Positions 22,801 through 35,600 of a stretch of 64,000 nucleotides of DNA are shown here, in pieces. The DNA is from Rhodamnia argentea. Taxonomy: Eukaryota; Streptophyta; Magnoliopsida; Myrtales; Myrtaceae. A program made the translations under genes and the position numbers. The notes beneath the pieces were generated by a model. It worked only from the letters and a program-made list of their open reading frames with translations, was not told the origin of the DNA and did not search any database. Position 1 is the stretch's first letter. Each line of letters opens with the position of its first letter. Location of the stretch: the NCBI RefSeq assembly GCF_020921035.1, contig NC_063153.1, forward strand, positions 31,304,066 through 31,368,065, read 5' to 3'.

Positions 22801-23593
22801 TCATCAGTCAAACACCTCTTGTTGGTTCCCATTAGTAAATCCAATTACTCTTTGTGTCTTTTATGATGTCTCTTCTCAGTTTTCACATGAATGCGGTACT
22901 GTTTGAAAAGGAAGTATTTGTTATTTTTTACATGAGTCAATAGGAGATTATTCAAAATGGACCTGTATTTCGCAGCAATGAGACATCATAGGAAGTTGGC
23001 TCATTGTAATATTGAATTGTGATTGGCTATGATTATTATGATCTAAAATATTGTGAGAAATGAGATTGAAGGAAGATCTTACTAAGAATTCTGAGAAAAT
23101 AATGGTTGGTTTCTCCCAAATGATAGTTGTAGGGTGGATAACAACTTCAGTTATTGCGGATATACAAATTGATGTTGGATACCCTGTAAAAGTTAAGTGG
23201 CTCATACCAGGATATTAGGAGATAAGAATCCAAAGTTTGAGCCCATTAACTATCTTGGTGGATGAGATTCCCCTTGAAACCATAAACCATTTTTCATGAG
23301 CCACGCTGAGATATCATAGTTGTGATGTTCTGAAGCAAGAGGTAGATAGCATGTTATGCTTGATCGTAAAATAAAAAAGGTGGTGTCAACGGACAGCTTC
23401 TTGGGGTCTTTTAATCATGTTTATTGGCTTTTAGAGATTTCGCTTCGAGTAAATTTATTCTTTACAGGCGATGAGATCAACATGGAACACGTCAAAGCCT
23501 ATATTTGTGTCAATTGGGCACCGTATATCCCTTCAAACTGCTGTGAAAGTTGTTGGGATGACTTGTAAATATCGGGTCCCAGAGCCGGTCTGA
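19842..23593 (+). CDS. ENDOV: Endonuclease V family protein, C-terminus truncated by a stop
   Basis: Endonuclease V cleaves DNA or RNA next to deoxyinosine/inosine. Coding exons fit 19842-19960, 20048-20321, 20503-20565, 20666-20705, 21997-22061, 22336-22452 and 23468-23593. They encode about 267 residues. Visible signatures are YVGGVDMSF (catalytic Asp), PYVPGFLAFRE (catalytic Glu), MVDGNGLLHPRGFGLACHLG (second Asp) and LPTIGIGKN (Lys). Also seen are TLTGSSGRTWGVAMRSTWNT and SIGHRISLQTAVKVV. The short 87-bp first intron removes an apparent TAG and joins NQWIE to AQNLLRRRL. The fourth intron starts with GCAAGT, a GC-AG intron. In the seventh exon a TGA (23591-23593) replaces what is usually Arg in PEPVRQAD. 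It cuts off the last exon (23872-23922, ADIRSRDFLCKNGYIC), which still has good splice signals. This may be a recent allele, a sequencing error, or a truncated but partly active enzyme. Confidence 0.87.
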
Positions 23594-23871
23594 CAGGTAA
23601 CCTAGTTGATGTTAAAACTCGAACCGGTTTGTGTTTTGTTTGCTTCTCGTACTAGGACTCTACTTCTCTATAAATTTGTTGTTTAAGTATAAAGCTTCGT
23701 GCTGAATCAGCTTATCACATGTTACTTGTGGTCTTGGCCCTTGATGGTGCTTTAATCACTCATTTGGACAAGGATGGTATGCTATTTTACAAGGACTGAC
23801 AAATATCTGCATACCAATTAAGTAGGTGATAATTTTCATGGAAGTTATTTTTGTGACACTTCGAATTGCAG

Positions 23872-24145
23872 GCTGACATCAGGTCAAGAGACTTCCTTTG
23901 CAAGAATGGTTATATCTGTTAGGGAGCTAATCAGGTACTTCCATTTTGAATTGCTACATGTTCTGGTTTCTTTGCCAATACCATTTAGGTAGATGAGATA
24001 TTCAGAACACTCATTCTTCTGGTATGAGAAATTGCAGGCCGTCATAAGATCATTATTCTTAGAATGGTTATGTCTGTTCCAAGCCATCAGCCTGATACTT
24101 GCATTTTGACATTGCTATACAGTTCTGTTTCTTTAATAATTAATA
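23872..24145 (+). repeat. Last endonuclease V exon and its decayed tandem copy
   Basis: The final exon region (from 23872, 'gctgacatcaggtcaagaga') and the intron-like sequence after it are repeated about 165 bases downstream, from about 24038 ('gccgtcataagatcattatt', then 'agaatggttatgtctgtt'). The copies still align through 'acttccattttgaattgcta' versus 'acttgcattttgacattgct'. The second copy no longer encodes the C-terminal peptide. Confidence 0.75.
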
Positions 24146-27100
24146 GGGCAGTACATACGTACGAGTAATTTGCACAAGTCTCATAGAGTAAGCAACAGTC
24201 GGTGCCATCAAAGGAGGTGACTCTTTTAGCTGCTCAATTATTGTTCTTCATGTCTTTTTGCAGTCAAAGCATGGTGTATCCATTGTTTCTTAGATCTGGT
24301 AAGTAGAAATTGACATATTTCAGACTTTATGATTTTCCTGATTACTGTGACAGCACCAAGAATGCTTTTAACAGCCCTTTTCTGTTCTTTTCTTTTCCCT
24401 CATTTTGACTGCAAAAAAGCTGGTTGTTTAGATGAGAATGTTGAAGAATATCACTAGGCTTGTTGTATTGAACTGTCAAATCAATTCCTTGTCATAAGTA
24501 TAATCGGGAAAAAAAGTGGCAGCCAAAGCAAGACACATTATTCAGGTGTTAAGATGTTTACTTGGCTAGTTGATTTTTTTTTTTTTGGTTGGGGTTGTTT
24601 TTTTTTTTTTTTGGGGGGGGGGTGTTTGTTTCTGATTACTTGGCTAGTTCAATTAGGATGGCTCCTTTTGTATCTGTTTGCATAAAGAAGTACTTTAGCA
24701 AAGGAGGATGAAGAAATAAACTGAGTACACTGTATATCATAAGGTAACAACAAAAGCAAACATAGAAAAGAGATGAGAAAAGAAGCATATCTAAAGAGTA
24801 TTATATCTGTAAACCAGTTTAATTTAGCTCCTGTTCCTATCTGGCCATAAAATCCACATGACTGACAAAGGAAGAGCTTTCCAAGTGTCAGGTGATGAAG
24901 TTCGCCGTTCCTTCCCACTTTTTCAATTTATCAAAAAAAGTTCGATCCTAAGTGGTAGAACCTGATGCATGGCTATGAAACCAAACGATAATGGTATATT
25001 GCCTAAAACTCACTTTTGAGTTCGTTTGAAGGAATAACATGTGCTATGTTTATGGCATGCTATATATTTAGCTTGTTCAAATGTTATTTGAAGCTAATAA
25101 AGGGTTGAAACAGATTAAGAAGTCATGTGGAGTGCTAGAGGTACTACACGATAAAATCAGTTCTATTTTTGTTAACCAGAATCATTAGATCTGTTCCTCC
25201 ATTGTCCGAACCTTTTAGATCTTTAAATTTGTTTTCTTTTAGTCCTAAACAAAGTCTTTTGCTAAAAGAAAAGGGAGTTAAATAGAAACAATCTAGGGAA
25301 AAGGACACATAAATGCCGTAACTTTTGTAGATCCACTTTCTTGTAAAAACTTTTCGAGCAATTACTTAAGTGTTACATCCGTCGAAAAAAGATTACTTAA
25401 GTGCCTTCAGCAACAAATTTTGGCTATTTGTCCTATGCGTCTTTTTTAAAATAAAATGTGAGTTTGATGTGGCATATTAATAGAAACGAAGTCCAAACTG
25501 GACAAAGCCTGCATTCCAATTCATCCCATTTCCTTAGGATGATAAAGCATCCTCTCTCTCTCTTGCTCTCCTTGTTCTCTATCTATTACACTTTGATCAA
25601 TGTGTGGCAAGGGATTGAGGAACAATGGCTCAACCATTGGAGAAGAAGAGAGAGAGAAATGGAGGATTTGACAAGCAAAATAGCGTGATCAAAAGTAGGG
25701 CTAAGGTTCCCATTCCCATTCTTTGGGGATTTTTAATATCGACCCATCCAACGCTATCTTTCCGATTGTCAAATTTGTACTCTGCTTTCTTCAGCATCGC
25801 CTCATTTTTGTGGAGTTTTGCTGATGTTAGTGATGGCTGAATTGTTTCATAGTGAGATGTTTCTAAGTGGGACAAGAGGCGCGAGTTGGTTTCTGCATTC
25901 ACTGGAAGTGCTGTTGATTTTTGGTTCGCCTTTTGCTGCTTTATTTATACTTATGAATTGGTTTGATCACGTTTTCATTCATCTGTCTCTAAACGCTCTG
26001 TTTGTGCTAACTGAATGAGAATCTGTGATAAAAAGTGCTTCCCTTGCGAAGAAAAACAAGGGGAAATCAAACCGAAAGTGGCTGAGAAACTAATTCATCG
26101 AGTCAATTTTGTTTGGATTGGCGGTATGATTGTTACTCTCGACATTAGCTTCTATTCTTCTTCATTTTGATTTATTTTATTTGGATATTATGGAGAATGA
26201 GATTGAGCGCAGATGATGTGTTTCTTCACTTTGAACTGATTGGAGATAAGCATGATCGATGCGGACATGTTCTTGATACTGATGCGCTCTTGGAACACTT
26301 TCATCTCTTTCCCTCCATTAGTTCAATTGATTTCATGGGTATTTTATTTGTTTTGTTTGATTCAGCCTTTGTTCAAACTATATTGGGCTGGAAGACTTAA
26401 AGAATACTCTTAAATGGCTTGAAGATGTCATCCTGTTCTTGAACCTCGAAGAGTCATTGTTCTGAGCTTCCTCACTCATCCGTTACATTTTTCAGGTTTG
26501 AAGATGTTGTGATGATTTTATGGATGGTTGGTTTACTATGAGACCGCCATAACATACTGTGCCGGGACTTTAGGTACCATGCTTGTGTATTTACGCCTGT
26601 CTTTGGAAAGACTTCAGAGGAGCTGAATGGGTGGCTTGGTACCGGTTTAGTTGGAGGACCTTCTATGGGGGAACTTGGTTTGGCCCGTTATTCTACGAGC
26701 CAGCTAGTACTTCCCCTTCCGACCATTTGGCTCCCCCACCGAAGCCAGCTTATGTCCCATCAGCAGAGTTCGCCTCCGCTCTCCCACCTGAGCCGTCTTA
26801 TCTTCCTTCGCCAGTGTTGATCGAGATCAAGGAGGGATGTTTCTATGGGATGTCTAAGTGAACCTTTCGGCAGGCCTCTTTGTGTTTGGCCCCCAATAGT
26901 AGAAACCCCATCGAATTGGATCGCCTACAGTAGCGTTTCCTTTCGTGACTATTGCATCCCTGATGCGGGACTTCTGGTTATTCCATGATACTTCTTATGT
27001 TGGTTGTTTTATTTGGGTTGTGTTTGTTCCAAGAAAAATTTCATGATAAAAGAAAATACTTTTCGAAAAATCATTTTTTCAGGATTTCTTTTCCCCCTTA

Positions 27101-27684
27101 TGATGTTAGGAAATTCATTTTTCTAGCTTTAAGCATGTATATATTTTTGACTGAAAACGGTATTCTGCGCTTGAAGTGCAAAATATTAATTCACAGAAAA
27201 TTCTTTCACTCAAACTAACAAACCCTTGCATTTACTCTTATTGCATATCTTGTTAATACCTAATTAAAATTCAAAGCGATAGGATCCTCCTAAGTTGAAC
27301 TCGATGAGTCAGATCCAATGACACTAAAATGTATGTTCCACTTTTCCACGCAAATTCTGTTTAATCAAAACAGAGTTTCATACCTCGGACAAATTTCACC
27401 AGCAGCCCTTTATTTTGGTAAGGAATGTATGCGGACGCGTTATTATTAGTTACACCTTCTCTTGAAAAACAAAATCAATTAAACTAAACTCTCATTATAT
27501 TATATCTTTTCAGGAAAAAAAGGAAACAATTATGAAGCAAACTAATTTGTCCTCATCCTTTATTTTGAAAATCCCGCTTCCTCTCAAAAATTCCTTTTTT
27601 TGGGTCGAAGCTTCCACTCAAAATTAAAAGGTTGGTTTTACAGCTCTTCCACCCTTGAGGAATAGGGAAACATACTGCGCCCTT
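24146..27684. other. Intergenic DNA between endonuclease V and the hAT element
   Basis: No gene is recognised. A poly-T/poly-G low-complexity tract sits at about 24569-24625. At 25290-25440 there is a block of the 'aaatgccgtaacttttgtag...acttaagtgccttcagcaac' type, related in style to the inverted-repeat element at 55518. The segment 26590-26990 is compositionally different (see findings). Small open frames (for example 25818-26018 and 26583-26861) have no family I can name. Confidence 0.4.
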
Positions 27685-30542
27685 TGCACAACTAGACATG
27701 ACCAAATGGAACCGTGGGCCCAGAACCGACCCGTTGACCGGCCCGGAACCGGGCCCACGGTTCCGACCCGTTTAATTTTAAAAAAAAAGTTGGGGAGTTG
27801 GGCCCGGTGGGGGAAAGAGCCATTGGGCTCTTTGCCTCCGCTCCCCCCCAAAAAAAAAAAAAGCAACAGCCCAAAGAGCCGTTGCATGTGCCCAAAAAAA
27901 ATTGATTTTTTTTTAGTTAAATAACTCTTCCCATCTCTATAAATACATATCCTCCTCCTTTCATTTTTCTTACAAATCCTCTCAACAATTTTCTCAATTT
28001 TCTCAAATTCTCCCAAATTCTCTTAATTCGCTCGATTCTCTCAATCCCGCCTCAATTTTCTCAATCGGATTTCGATCAATTCTCTCAAAAATGGCAAGTG
28101 GAAGCAGAAATACCGAAAAGGCCAAGATGGCGATAGGAGATTCCGAGTGTCCTATTCCTGGATATGATCCTCATGAGTATGCATGTTAGGAAGACGACAA
28201 TGATAATATCAACGTTATTCCCATTCCGAACGTCGAACACGTCCCAACACAAGAAAGCCTTCATCCTCTTACTAGTGTCGAAAAAATGTCGACGGCAAAT
28301 GAGCCGGAATGGAAGGGCCGAGAGAGTATATCTGACTTGTGGCTGCACTTCGACAATGTACGTGATGAAAGCGAATGTAAGTATAGTATAAATTGAAAAT
28401 ATTGTTCACAAACATACAAATTTACGAAAGACGACGGCTACGGAACATTCCGTCATCATCTGACGAAAAAACATCCGACGCAAGCGGGGATCGATACTAG
28501 GCAACAACAAATTTTCGGGTACGCCAATTCTAATACTCATCTTTTATTTCGTTACACCGATGCACTTTATAAACAAACATTAGCTGAATATGTTGCTTTT
28601 GATCATACTCCGTTTACTATTGGTGAAAATTTGAATTTGAAATATTTGATAAATATTGCGTTGGTTCCGCAAACACCAACTATTCCAAAAAGTACTCTTA
28701 AACGCGAACTTTTGCATCTTTAAAAAAAAAAAAATCTTTAGCAAAATTTTTTTACGGAATTCAATGGACGTGTGCATTTAGGTAGCGATATTTGGAGTGA
28801 TTCTTGGCAAATTCATTCTTATATGGGTGTCACGTGTCATTGGATAAATGACGACTGAACCATTCAAAAAAGACTTATTGTATTTCGAGTTTTTGATGAA
28901 AAACATTCGGCTCATAATATTTATAGAATAATTAGGCAAGTTTTAGAAGAATATAATTTGATAAATAAAGTATTTTCAATTGATTTTGATAATATCGCCG
29001 CAAATACCGCTTCCATTCCCGAATTAGATGTGCTTGCCATGTTTTAAATTTATGTGTACAAGATATTTACGAACTCTTGAGACTTCTCTCGCTCCAATAA
29101 AGGGTGCAATTAAATTTTTATGGAGTCGTCCCCATTTTATGAAATCATGGGGAAAATTTTGTAAACAACATGGGAGAAGGGCAAAAAGGTTTCCAAAAGA
29201 TATTCCGACTCGTTGAAATTCTACCTACGAGTTGCTTCGTCAAACTTTTGATTACAAAAATTTATTATGTATATTTATTTCGCAAAATATTGCCGAAATT
29301 ACTTTACTTCCGCAATATTGGGACGTTTGCAAAAAAAAATTTAGATTTTTTGAAAATTTTTAATGATACTACTAATACTTTATCTGGTATTTATTATCCT
29401 ACTACGCATTTATTTTTAATAGAGTGTGTTAATATTGATGGTGTTTTTAGTGAATATGAAAAAGATCTTGAATTAGATCGGACTATTTTAGTAATGCGAG
29501 AAAAATGGTTGCATTATTATTTTAAAATTCCTCTTGTCTACTTAGTTGGTATTATTTTTTATCCACGTATTAAATTAGATGGTTTACTAGATTATCTAAA
29601 TGTTTATTATAATGATTGTTTACATTTGAAAGATTCAATAGATATTTCAAATATACAAAGAGATGTTAAAGAATCTATAGTAGTATTATATGGAGAATTT
29701 TGTACTAGATATGGTTTAAGTGATTGTGGATATTTACAATCTCTTGTCTCACAAAGCGAAGCCGATAGTTCACTTAGTAGAGGGTACAATATGCTTAAGA
29801 GTAGGCAAAAAAAAAAAAAAAAGGACAACAGGTAGTATTTCTGAATTAGAAAAATATTTAACCACTCAATTTGAGTTTCGTGATGCCGAACATAATACAG
29901 ATTTCCAAATCCTAGAGTGGTGGAAGAGTCACTCACTCGATTACCCAGTTCTCGCCATCATCGCTCGCCGGATATTAGCAACTCATTCTTCAACAGTTGT
30001 AATCGAACAAACATTTAGCGCTGGAGGATCGGTTTTGGACTCTCGTCGTTCAAGATTAAGTCCGGAGTCCGTGGAAGCTCAAGCTTGTGTCGAGATTGGA
30101 CGAAAGCTAGATTTCGACACCAAGAGTTGGATCGAGAACACGAATTATTTTAGTGAGGATTGTGGAGATACCATCGCCACGGATACTATAATGGATAGCG
30201 ACGATTGACGATGAGATAAGTTGGGGTTATCAAAGGTAAAAGAACTACATGGACTTTGATTTTTTTATCCCCAAGAAGATATGTAGGCGCTTAATGATAA
30301 TTCATTAAGTTCAAGCCCATTCCTCTTCTCTCTCTTTTTTTCCCAAATTTTATTATAATGTACAATTTGATTATAATTTATAATTTATTATGTTTATTTT
30401 ATTATTTATTATTTTAAAAATTAAAATTAAAAAATGGAACCGAAACAGGCCGGGAATCGCCGGTTCTGAATCGGCCCCTTCAAGGGCCGGTTCCTGAACT
30501 GGAATGAGCAGTTCCTTTGAACCGGCCATGTCTATGCACAAC
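27685..30542 (+). mobile_element. hAT transposon, 2.84 kb, with perfect 8-bp duplication
   Basis: TGCACAAC at 27685-27692 is repeated exactly at 30535-30542. The element in between starts TAGACATGACC and ends GGCCATGTCTA. Both ends contain repeats of the type 'ggaaccg..ggccc/ccggttcc', and a decayed transposase lies between them. A TATA-like box (CTATAAATA, 27937-27945) stands about 150 bp before the transposase start. The perfect duplication shows the ends are intact even though the gene is dead. Confidence 0.9.
28091..30208 (+). pseudogene. hAT transposase, degenerate (BED finger, hAT dimerisation)
   Basis: From the ATG at 28091 the frame shows a BED-finger-like start (SDLWLHFDNV..., HHLTKKHP), then SDIWSDSWQIHSYMGVTCHW and IDFDNIAANTASIPEL. 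The middle includes DTTNTLSGIYYPTTHLFLIE and REKWLHYYFKIPLVYLVGII. The C-terminal hAT dimerisation region is well kept: ILEWWKSHSLDYPVLAIIAR, then STVVIEQTFSAGGSVLDSRR and LSPESVEAQACV. Stops interrupt it at several places (for example after HEYAC, after CKYSIN, and after ELLHL). Poly-A runs shift the frame near 28730 and 29810. This is the RICESLEEPER/Ac-like class. It is not expected to be active. Confidence 0.88.
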
Positions 30543-30659
30543 TACCCTTTTTCAAAGAGGATTGTCCTCCCCAATGAACCTCCATAACCATAATTATCAA
30601 CAAATTTGATCGAAAGATCTTTTATCTTCTTCATACCCCGATTTCCCCGACAAAATGGT

Positions 30660-31400
30660 GAACTACAAGTCCTCGTCAAACCGCCATAACTATTATGTCT
30701 GCTCTTGGCTTCCCTGCAGGAACTTTAGAGTGGACTAGAAGCTGTGTCCAACTCCCGGCTTTTTCTGCCGTTTCAAATTTAGGTTTTGAGGGATACTTCT
30801 CAGTGGCAAAGGTCTCAAGCAAGGAGATCCTTTGTCCCCTAATCTATTTGTGATTGTAATTGACATAATTCTCCAAGATTCTTCATAAGGCTGCTGAAGG
30901 GGCAGCTTGAAGCACCATCCCATGGCTTCCGCAGTTAGGCTAACAAATACTTTTGCTTATGATAAGAGATTCAGATAGTTGGGACAATGAAGGCTTTGCA
31001 GGAAGTGGTGAATACATATTCAGGCATTCTACAAGATGTCTTGGTTGAAACTAATCCCTCCGAAGACCGATCACTATACTTCGGGGGTTTGGAGCTCTCA
31101 ACTTCAACAACTGGTTGAAACGGCTAGTTATAAGACTGGGAAGTTGCCTGTTAGATACCCGGGGCTATGTTTGATTTCAGGCATCTGTCGGAGAGGGACC
31201 GTAAAGTCCTCGTGGATAGGATATTGAGCAGGATTCGGCGTTGGAGTGCGAGAGAAGTACTCCCTTGCTGGTAGATTGTAACTCATCAATTCTATTGTAA
31301 TTTACAACATAGTCTCCTGTTGGTGCGGGGTGTTCATCCTACCCAAGAAAGTTGTTAAAAACATTGAGAAGTGCTGTAATAACTCTTGGTTCTGCTGAAA
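30660..31400 (+). pseudogene. LINE reverse transcriptase relic
   Basis: The plus strand reads GFPAGTLEWTRSCVQLPAFS, then LGFEGYFSVAK, and after one frameshift GLKQGDPLSPNLFVIVIDI. The motif GLxQGDPLSPxLF is diagnostic of plant non-LTR (LINE) reverse transcriptases. Downstream follow MKALQEVVNTYSGI, KLPVRYPGLCLISG (family RYLGVPLIS) and HLSERDRKVLVDRILSRIRRWS, which occur at this point in the family. Frameshifts and stops are frequent. The 5' and 3' ends of the element are not present or not recognisable. It lies directly right of the hAT insertion. Confidence 0.82.
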
Positions 31401-31675
31401 AACAAAGGGTTGTAAAGGTGTAATGGGAAGATATGTATATGCTAAGGAGGAAGTTGCATTGTGTGGTGTTAATGATCCACACCAGCTTTGAAGGTTGAAG
31501 TGATCTAGTTAGCTGCTCCTATACATAAGTTCTCACTTGGAAGTGCCTGGGGAGTGTTTTAAGAACCTGAGGAAGAAAACTTCCTAGCCACAAACTCGTT
31601 TGGTTTACTCTTAACATTCTAAACACGGTTTTATAGGCTGGGTGGACATAGTGAACGGTCCTCTTGTAATAGTAG

Positions 31676-32256
31676 AAATTAGATGGGAAAAGGACACAAA
31701 TGACCCCTCAATTTTGATTCAATATGTAATGTCGTCCATGATCTTTTAATTTGTTCAATGCAGTTCCTAAACTATTAGTAAGTATTCAATTTAGTCCCTA
31801 AACTATGCTTAATGTCGTCTTTGCATTAATTCTAGTTAACCGAATCTGCTAATGTGGTTTTTGATCCGCTAAGTTTGACAAAAATAAAAATAATATATAT
31901 TTATACACTTGAATTATCCTGAGCAAGATACTCATGTCAAATCAAGATATAATAATCAATGTCATCAAATAATGATCGACATGTTAACGCCCTAGTATTT
32001 TTTTTTTTTTTTCCTCTTCTAAAATAGATGGATGAAAGATGGACACGTAGACTCATCAATTTTAAAAGTATAACTCAACACGTAACAATTCATGTTATCA
32101 AATATTACCTAATTTGTCGTCCGAGCAAACGAAAGGACTACATTGAATATTTTCTTGTAATTCAGAAATCACATTGAACAAATTATAAGTTCGGGGACGA
32201 TATTGAACATTGGGCTAAAATTCATGGACTATTTGCGTCATTTTCTCAAATTCAAT
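31676..32256. mobile_element. 563-bp inverted-repeat element with imperfect 9-bp duplication
   Basis: The left end GGGAAAAGGACACAAATGAC is matched by the reverse complement of the right end (GAGAAAATGACGCAAATAGT). The arms continue with alternating 'aatgtcgtcc..' and 'cagttcctaaact' motifs. The flanks AAATTAGAT (31676-31684) and AAATTCAAT (32248-32256) agree in 7 of 9 bases, so a Mutator-type MITE is likely. No protein is encoded. Confidence 0.6.
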
Positions 32257-32647
32257 ATAATCAAGATTTTGTGTAGTTAGCCAGGGGTAAATTCTCAATG
32301 TCAACTCTTCAAGAGTAATAGATCAACCAAATAAAAAAACAAAGGGAAAATTTTTCACCCAAAACAGAAAAACACAAATAAAAGAATGGTAAAATTTGAT
32401 CAACCCATGACTCCCTTTTTTTACCTTGGGGCGACCCAACCTGAATTTCCTGATTTCGGTATCCTTGTTTTGGCAAGTGCTTAACAGCGGTTCTAATATC
32501 AATTGACAGAATTCAACTCTTTTTCCAATTCTGCTAATGTCTATTTACGAGAAAATGAAGACGGGTATAACCGTGTACGCAGTGTTAACAGCACTTATGA
32601 TGAAGCCACAATCCTTTATGAAAACCATGTACCAGTATATGGAATAG

Positions 32648-35600
32648 CTATGACATCCACAAAATCATGTACAGCAACGAGGACACCAACACAGCTGGAA
32701 CAATACCTCTTATCCGAGATCCGGCATTCCCAACCAAGCTCAAGGACTGCGTCTGGATCATGATAATGAATTTACAATCTCCAACAGAGGGATCGCTGCC
32801 CGAGATCACCGATAGGTTGGGGAACTGACAGGCGCTGTCGAGTTGGTTATTTTGCTGGTAGTAGCTATTGAACGCGTACGAGATGTTCCCTTGAGCATCC
32901 AAGTTGCCACACGAAGTCCCGTACCCGAGACTTGTGCAGTCCGCGTGGGCACAAGCGTAGCCCACACTAGGTGCCACTTGCGAGTCTTGGAGGCTCGCTG
33001 ACTGTGACATCACACACCATTTCTTAGGCAGATATTTGACATCCCTTGCAGCTACCAAGCCATTTGAGTTTGTGGAACCAAGATGCAGCTCGTACTTTGG
33101 CTGCCCATCGTAATAGAACAGACCCCAATGGCGCTCGAAGTTGCCGGGTTGAATGCTCTTTCCATCTTCATCAATTAGGCTGAACAAGTAGGCGTCCAAT
33201 TGGCCAGGTCTCATAGGGGTCCCCTTTCCAGCCGAGTACCGAGTCATGAACCCTTGGTTGAACCGCTGAGCATTCTTTGCATTCGCATTCTTGTCTCCAT
33301 CTGTAGGCCATCCGACCTCTCCAACAATGATGGACATGTTTCCAAAACCATTCTTCTGCAGAGCCCACACAAGCATGTCGTGACTCGCATCGAACACATT
33401 GGTGTATACCGTGCCTTTATCGTTCAGCGTCGATGACGAGTTGTCGAAGAAGGCAAAATCTATCGGGAAGTTGGGGTCTTTGTAGAGGCTAATGAAAGGG
33501 TAGAAGTTGATGGTGAAAGGAGCTCCATTGTCGCTGAGGAACTTCACGATCTCCAACATGAGACTCCGGATATCTGGCCGGAAGTCTCCATCAGAAGGAA
33601 GGTTTGTCGAGCTCCCTAACACATCCGCATTGAGAGGGATGGTGACTTTGACCTGGGTGCTCAATCCGGCTTTCACAACAGCTGCCTGGACATTCTGGAG
33701 GGCGGGAAGGGTTGTATTCAGGTAGCTTCCGTTGTACGTCGATAGAAAGGGTTCATTCCCTACTGCAACATACCTAGAAGAAACATCATTCTTTGTCATT
33801 ACAAGTAATGAAGTACTGAATGCTCATTTAAAGCAGCTATGATGAGTTCGGATACTTTGATCAAAATTGAGGGGACACTAGGTAAAATACTGGGCTGGCG
33901 GAGACTAAAACAGAACCTGATTGTTATATCTATTTTGTGCACTATTTATAGGATGCCAGTCCAAGGAAGTTACTTCCAATGTTAGGGAATATGATTTGCA
34001 TTCTCTGTGTAATGCATCCCAAACAATGCCAAGGATAGGTCCCAGACCCTACTCTTCAGACATTGTGTCTAACATTTCCTAATTTGGTGTTCTCCTTAGT
34101 TTTAACATCGAAGCACATATCTGCCAGTCACAGGAATTTCTCCATACACATGGTCTGGATGAGAAGACACGATGAATAGGGGCAACATACTGGCTAGATA
34201 CCTAATGAAGAAAAATATCATGTAGATTGATGCTTAAGGCAAAGGAACAAACTCAGAAACAAATAGGCAATTGATGGGCTCTGTCTAGCCAAAGGAGAGA
34301 GAATTCCTCAATAAGCCATATTTCGAATGGAATGGCAAATAACTTCCTGCTTCAAAGGAAAGAAAAGTTCTACTTTCGGAGATTCCACATCTACGCTGAA
34401 TTGATTGTTGCAAACCTGGTTCTTTATTCAATCAAATGATTAAACTCCTAATGTAGAATTAGAGCACAATCTTGTTGAAGTCAATTATATCTGACAAAAT
34501 TATCCGAATCTGTGTAATGAGGAACGCTTAAGCTTGGTGGTTAGATAAGATTCTGCTTTCTACCTAAAATGGCAGTTGTTATCATCATTGCGCAAACTAT
34601 CCTCCGTTGTCGAGCAATCAGTTAGCAGGATCTCGAAATTATGATTCTGTCTAAAGGATCAACTCCTCATCCTATTATCTCTTTGAAAGCTGGAGATTTC
34701 TCAAGGTGCTATCCTGTGGCAATCATCCATTCTCTCTGAAGAACAACCTTGCAAGAAACAGTTCAAATGCCTTTCCATATGGCCTGTGTCTCACAGATCT
34801 TCAAGTGGTTTTGGAGTTCCATTTATACAGAATGGGAAAGGCCCCCCGGTTCCATTCAGAGTTTCAAGAAAGGAGGCCAGTATAGCCACTTCAAGATACC
34901 TTTTATCCAAAAGAATGATCTCTTAAAGAGGGAGATTTTGTTGGCCTGGGATTTCCCACCAAAGATATTTCGCATTAAAGAAAAAAAAGAAAGAATGAAT
35001 GGTCTCCTACGCTGTCTACATATAAAGCGATAACTCTTCTGATTCTTGTTGGAAGGATAGAAAGGAGATGAAATATAAAGAAGATAGGGGAAGGAGCCTC
35101 AAAGAACTAGACTCAACACCCATGTTTGCGACTCCAGTTAGCTAAATAAAGGTAAATGACCCAAAAAAAAAAAAGAAAAAGAAAAAGAACTAGGATAATA
35201 GATAAGCTGGGTACGATCGAGAAATAGACGCTCTAAATTGTTCAAGGAAGTTGGGAAGGACCTTTGTAAAGTAGTCCTTTTGAAGCTGCACTCATATTTT
35301 CATTTGAAATCACTTCCTAGACAACTACATTAGCATGTAAACACCACTCTGCAATCCGAAGACACACAGAAACGAGAAGCCTAAGAAGACTCTGAACCAG
35401 ATGGCTCATAATTGTTCTAGGACGTAGATTCTAAATTTTGCAAGTGAATTTTGCACAGGGCAAAACTCCAACCTCCTGGCTTTGCAAGTTTCAACTGTGA
35501 AGCAAGAACATCTCAACTTCATCACTAGCCTCAAAGAGACAGCTAACACAGATTTTACTACCCAGCTCTGAAAATCATGCACCACATACGCATGACTTTG

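Noticed and set aside
24569..24625. Poly-T/poly-G tract as a structured regulatory element
   Set aside because: It is simple low-complexity sequence in non-coding DNA with no supporting context.
27624..28016. A 130-codon minus-strand frame at the left end of the hAT element
   Set aside because: It runs through the terminal repeats and poly-A/T tracts of the transposon, and the true coding direction is plus.
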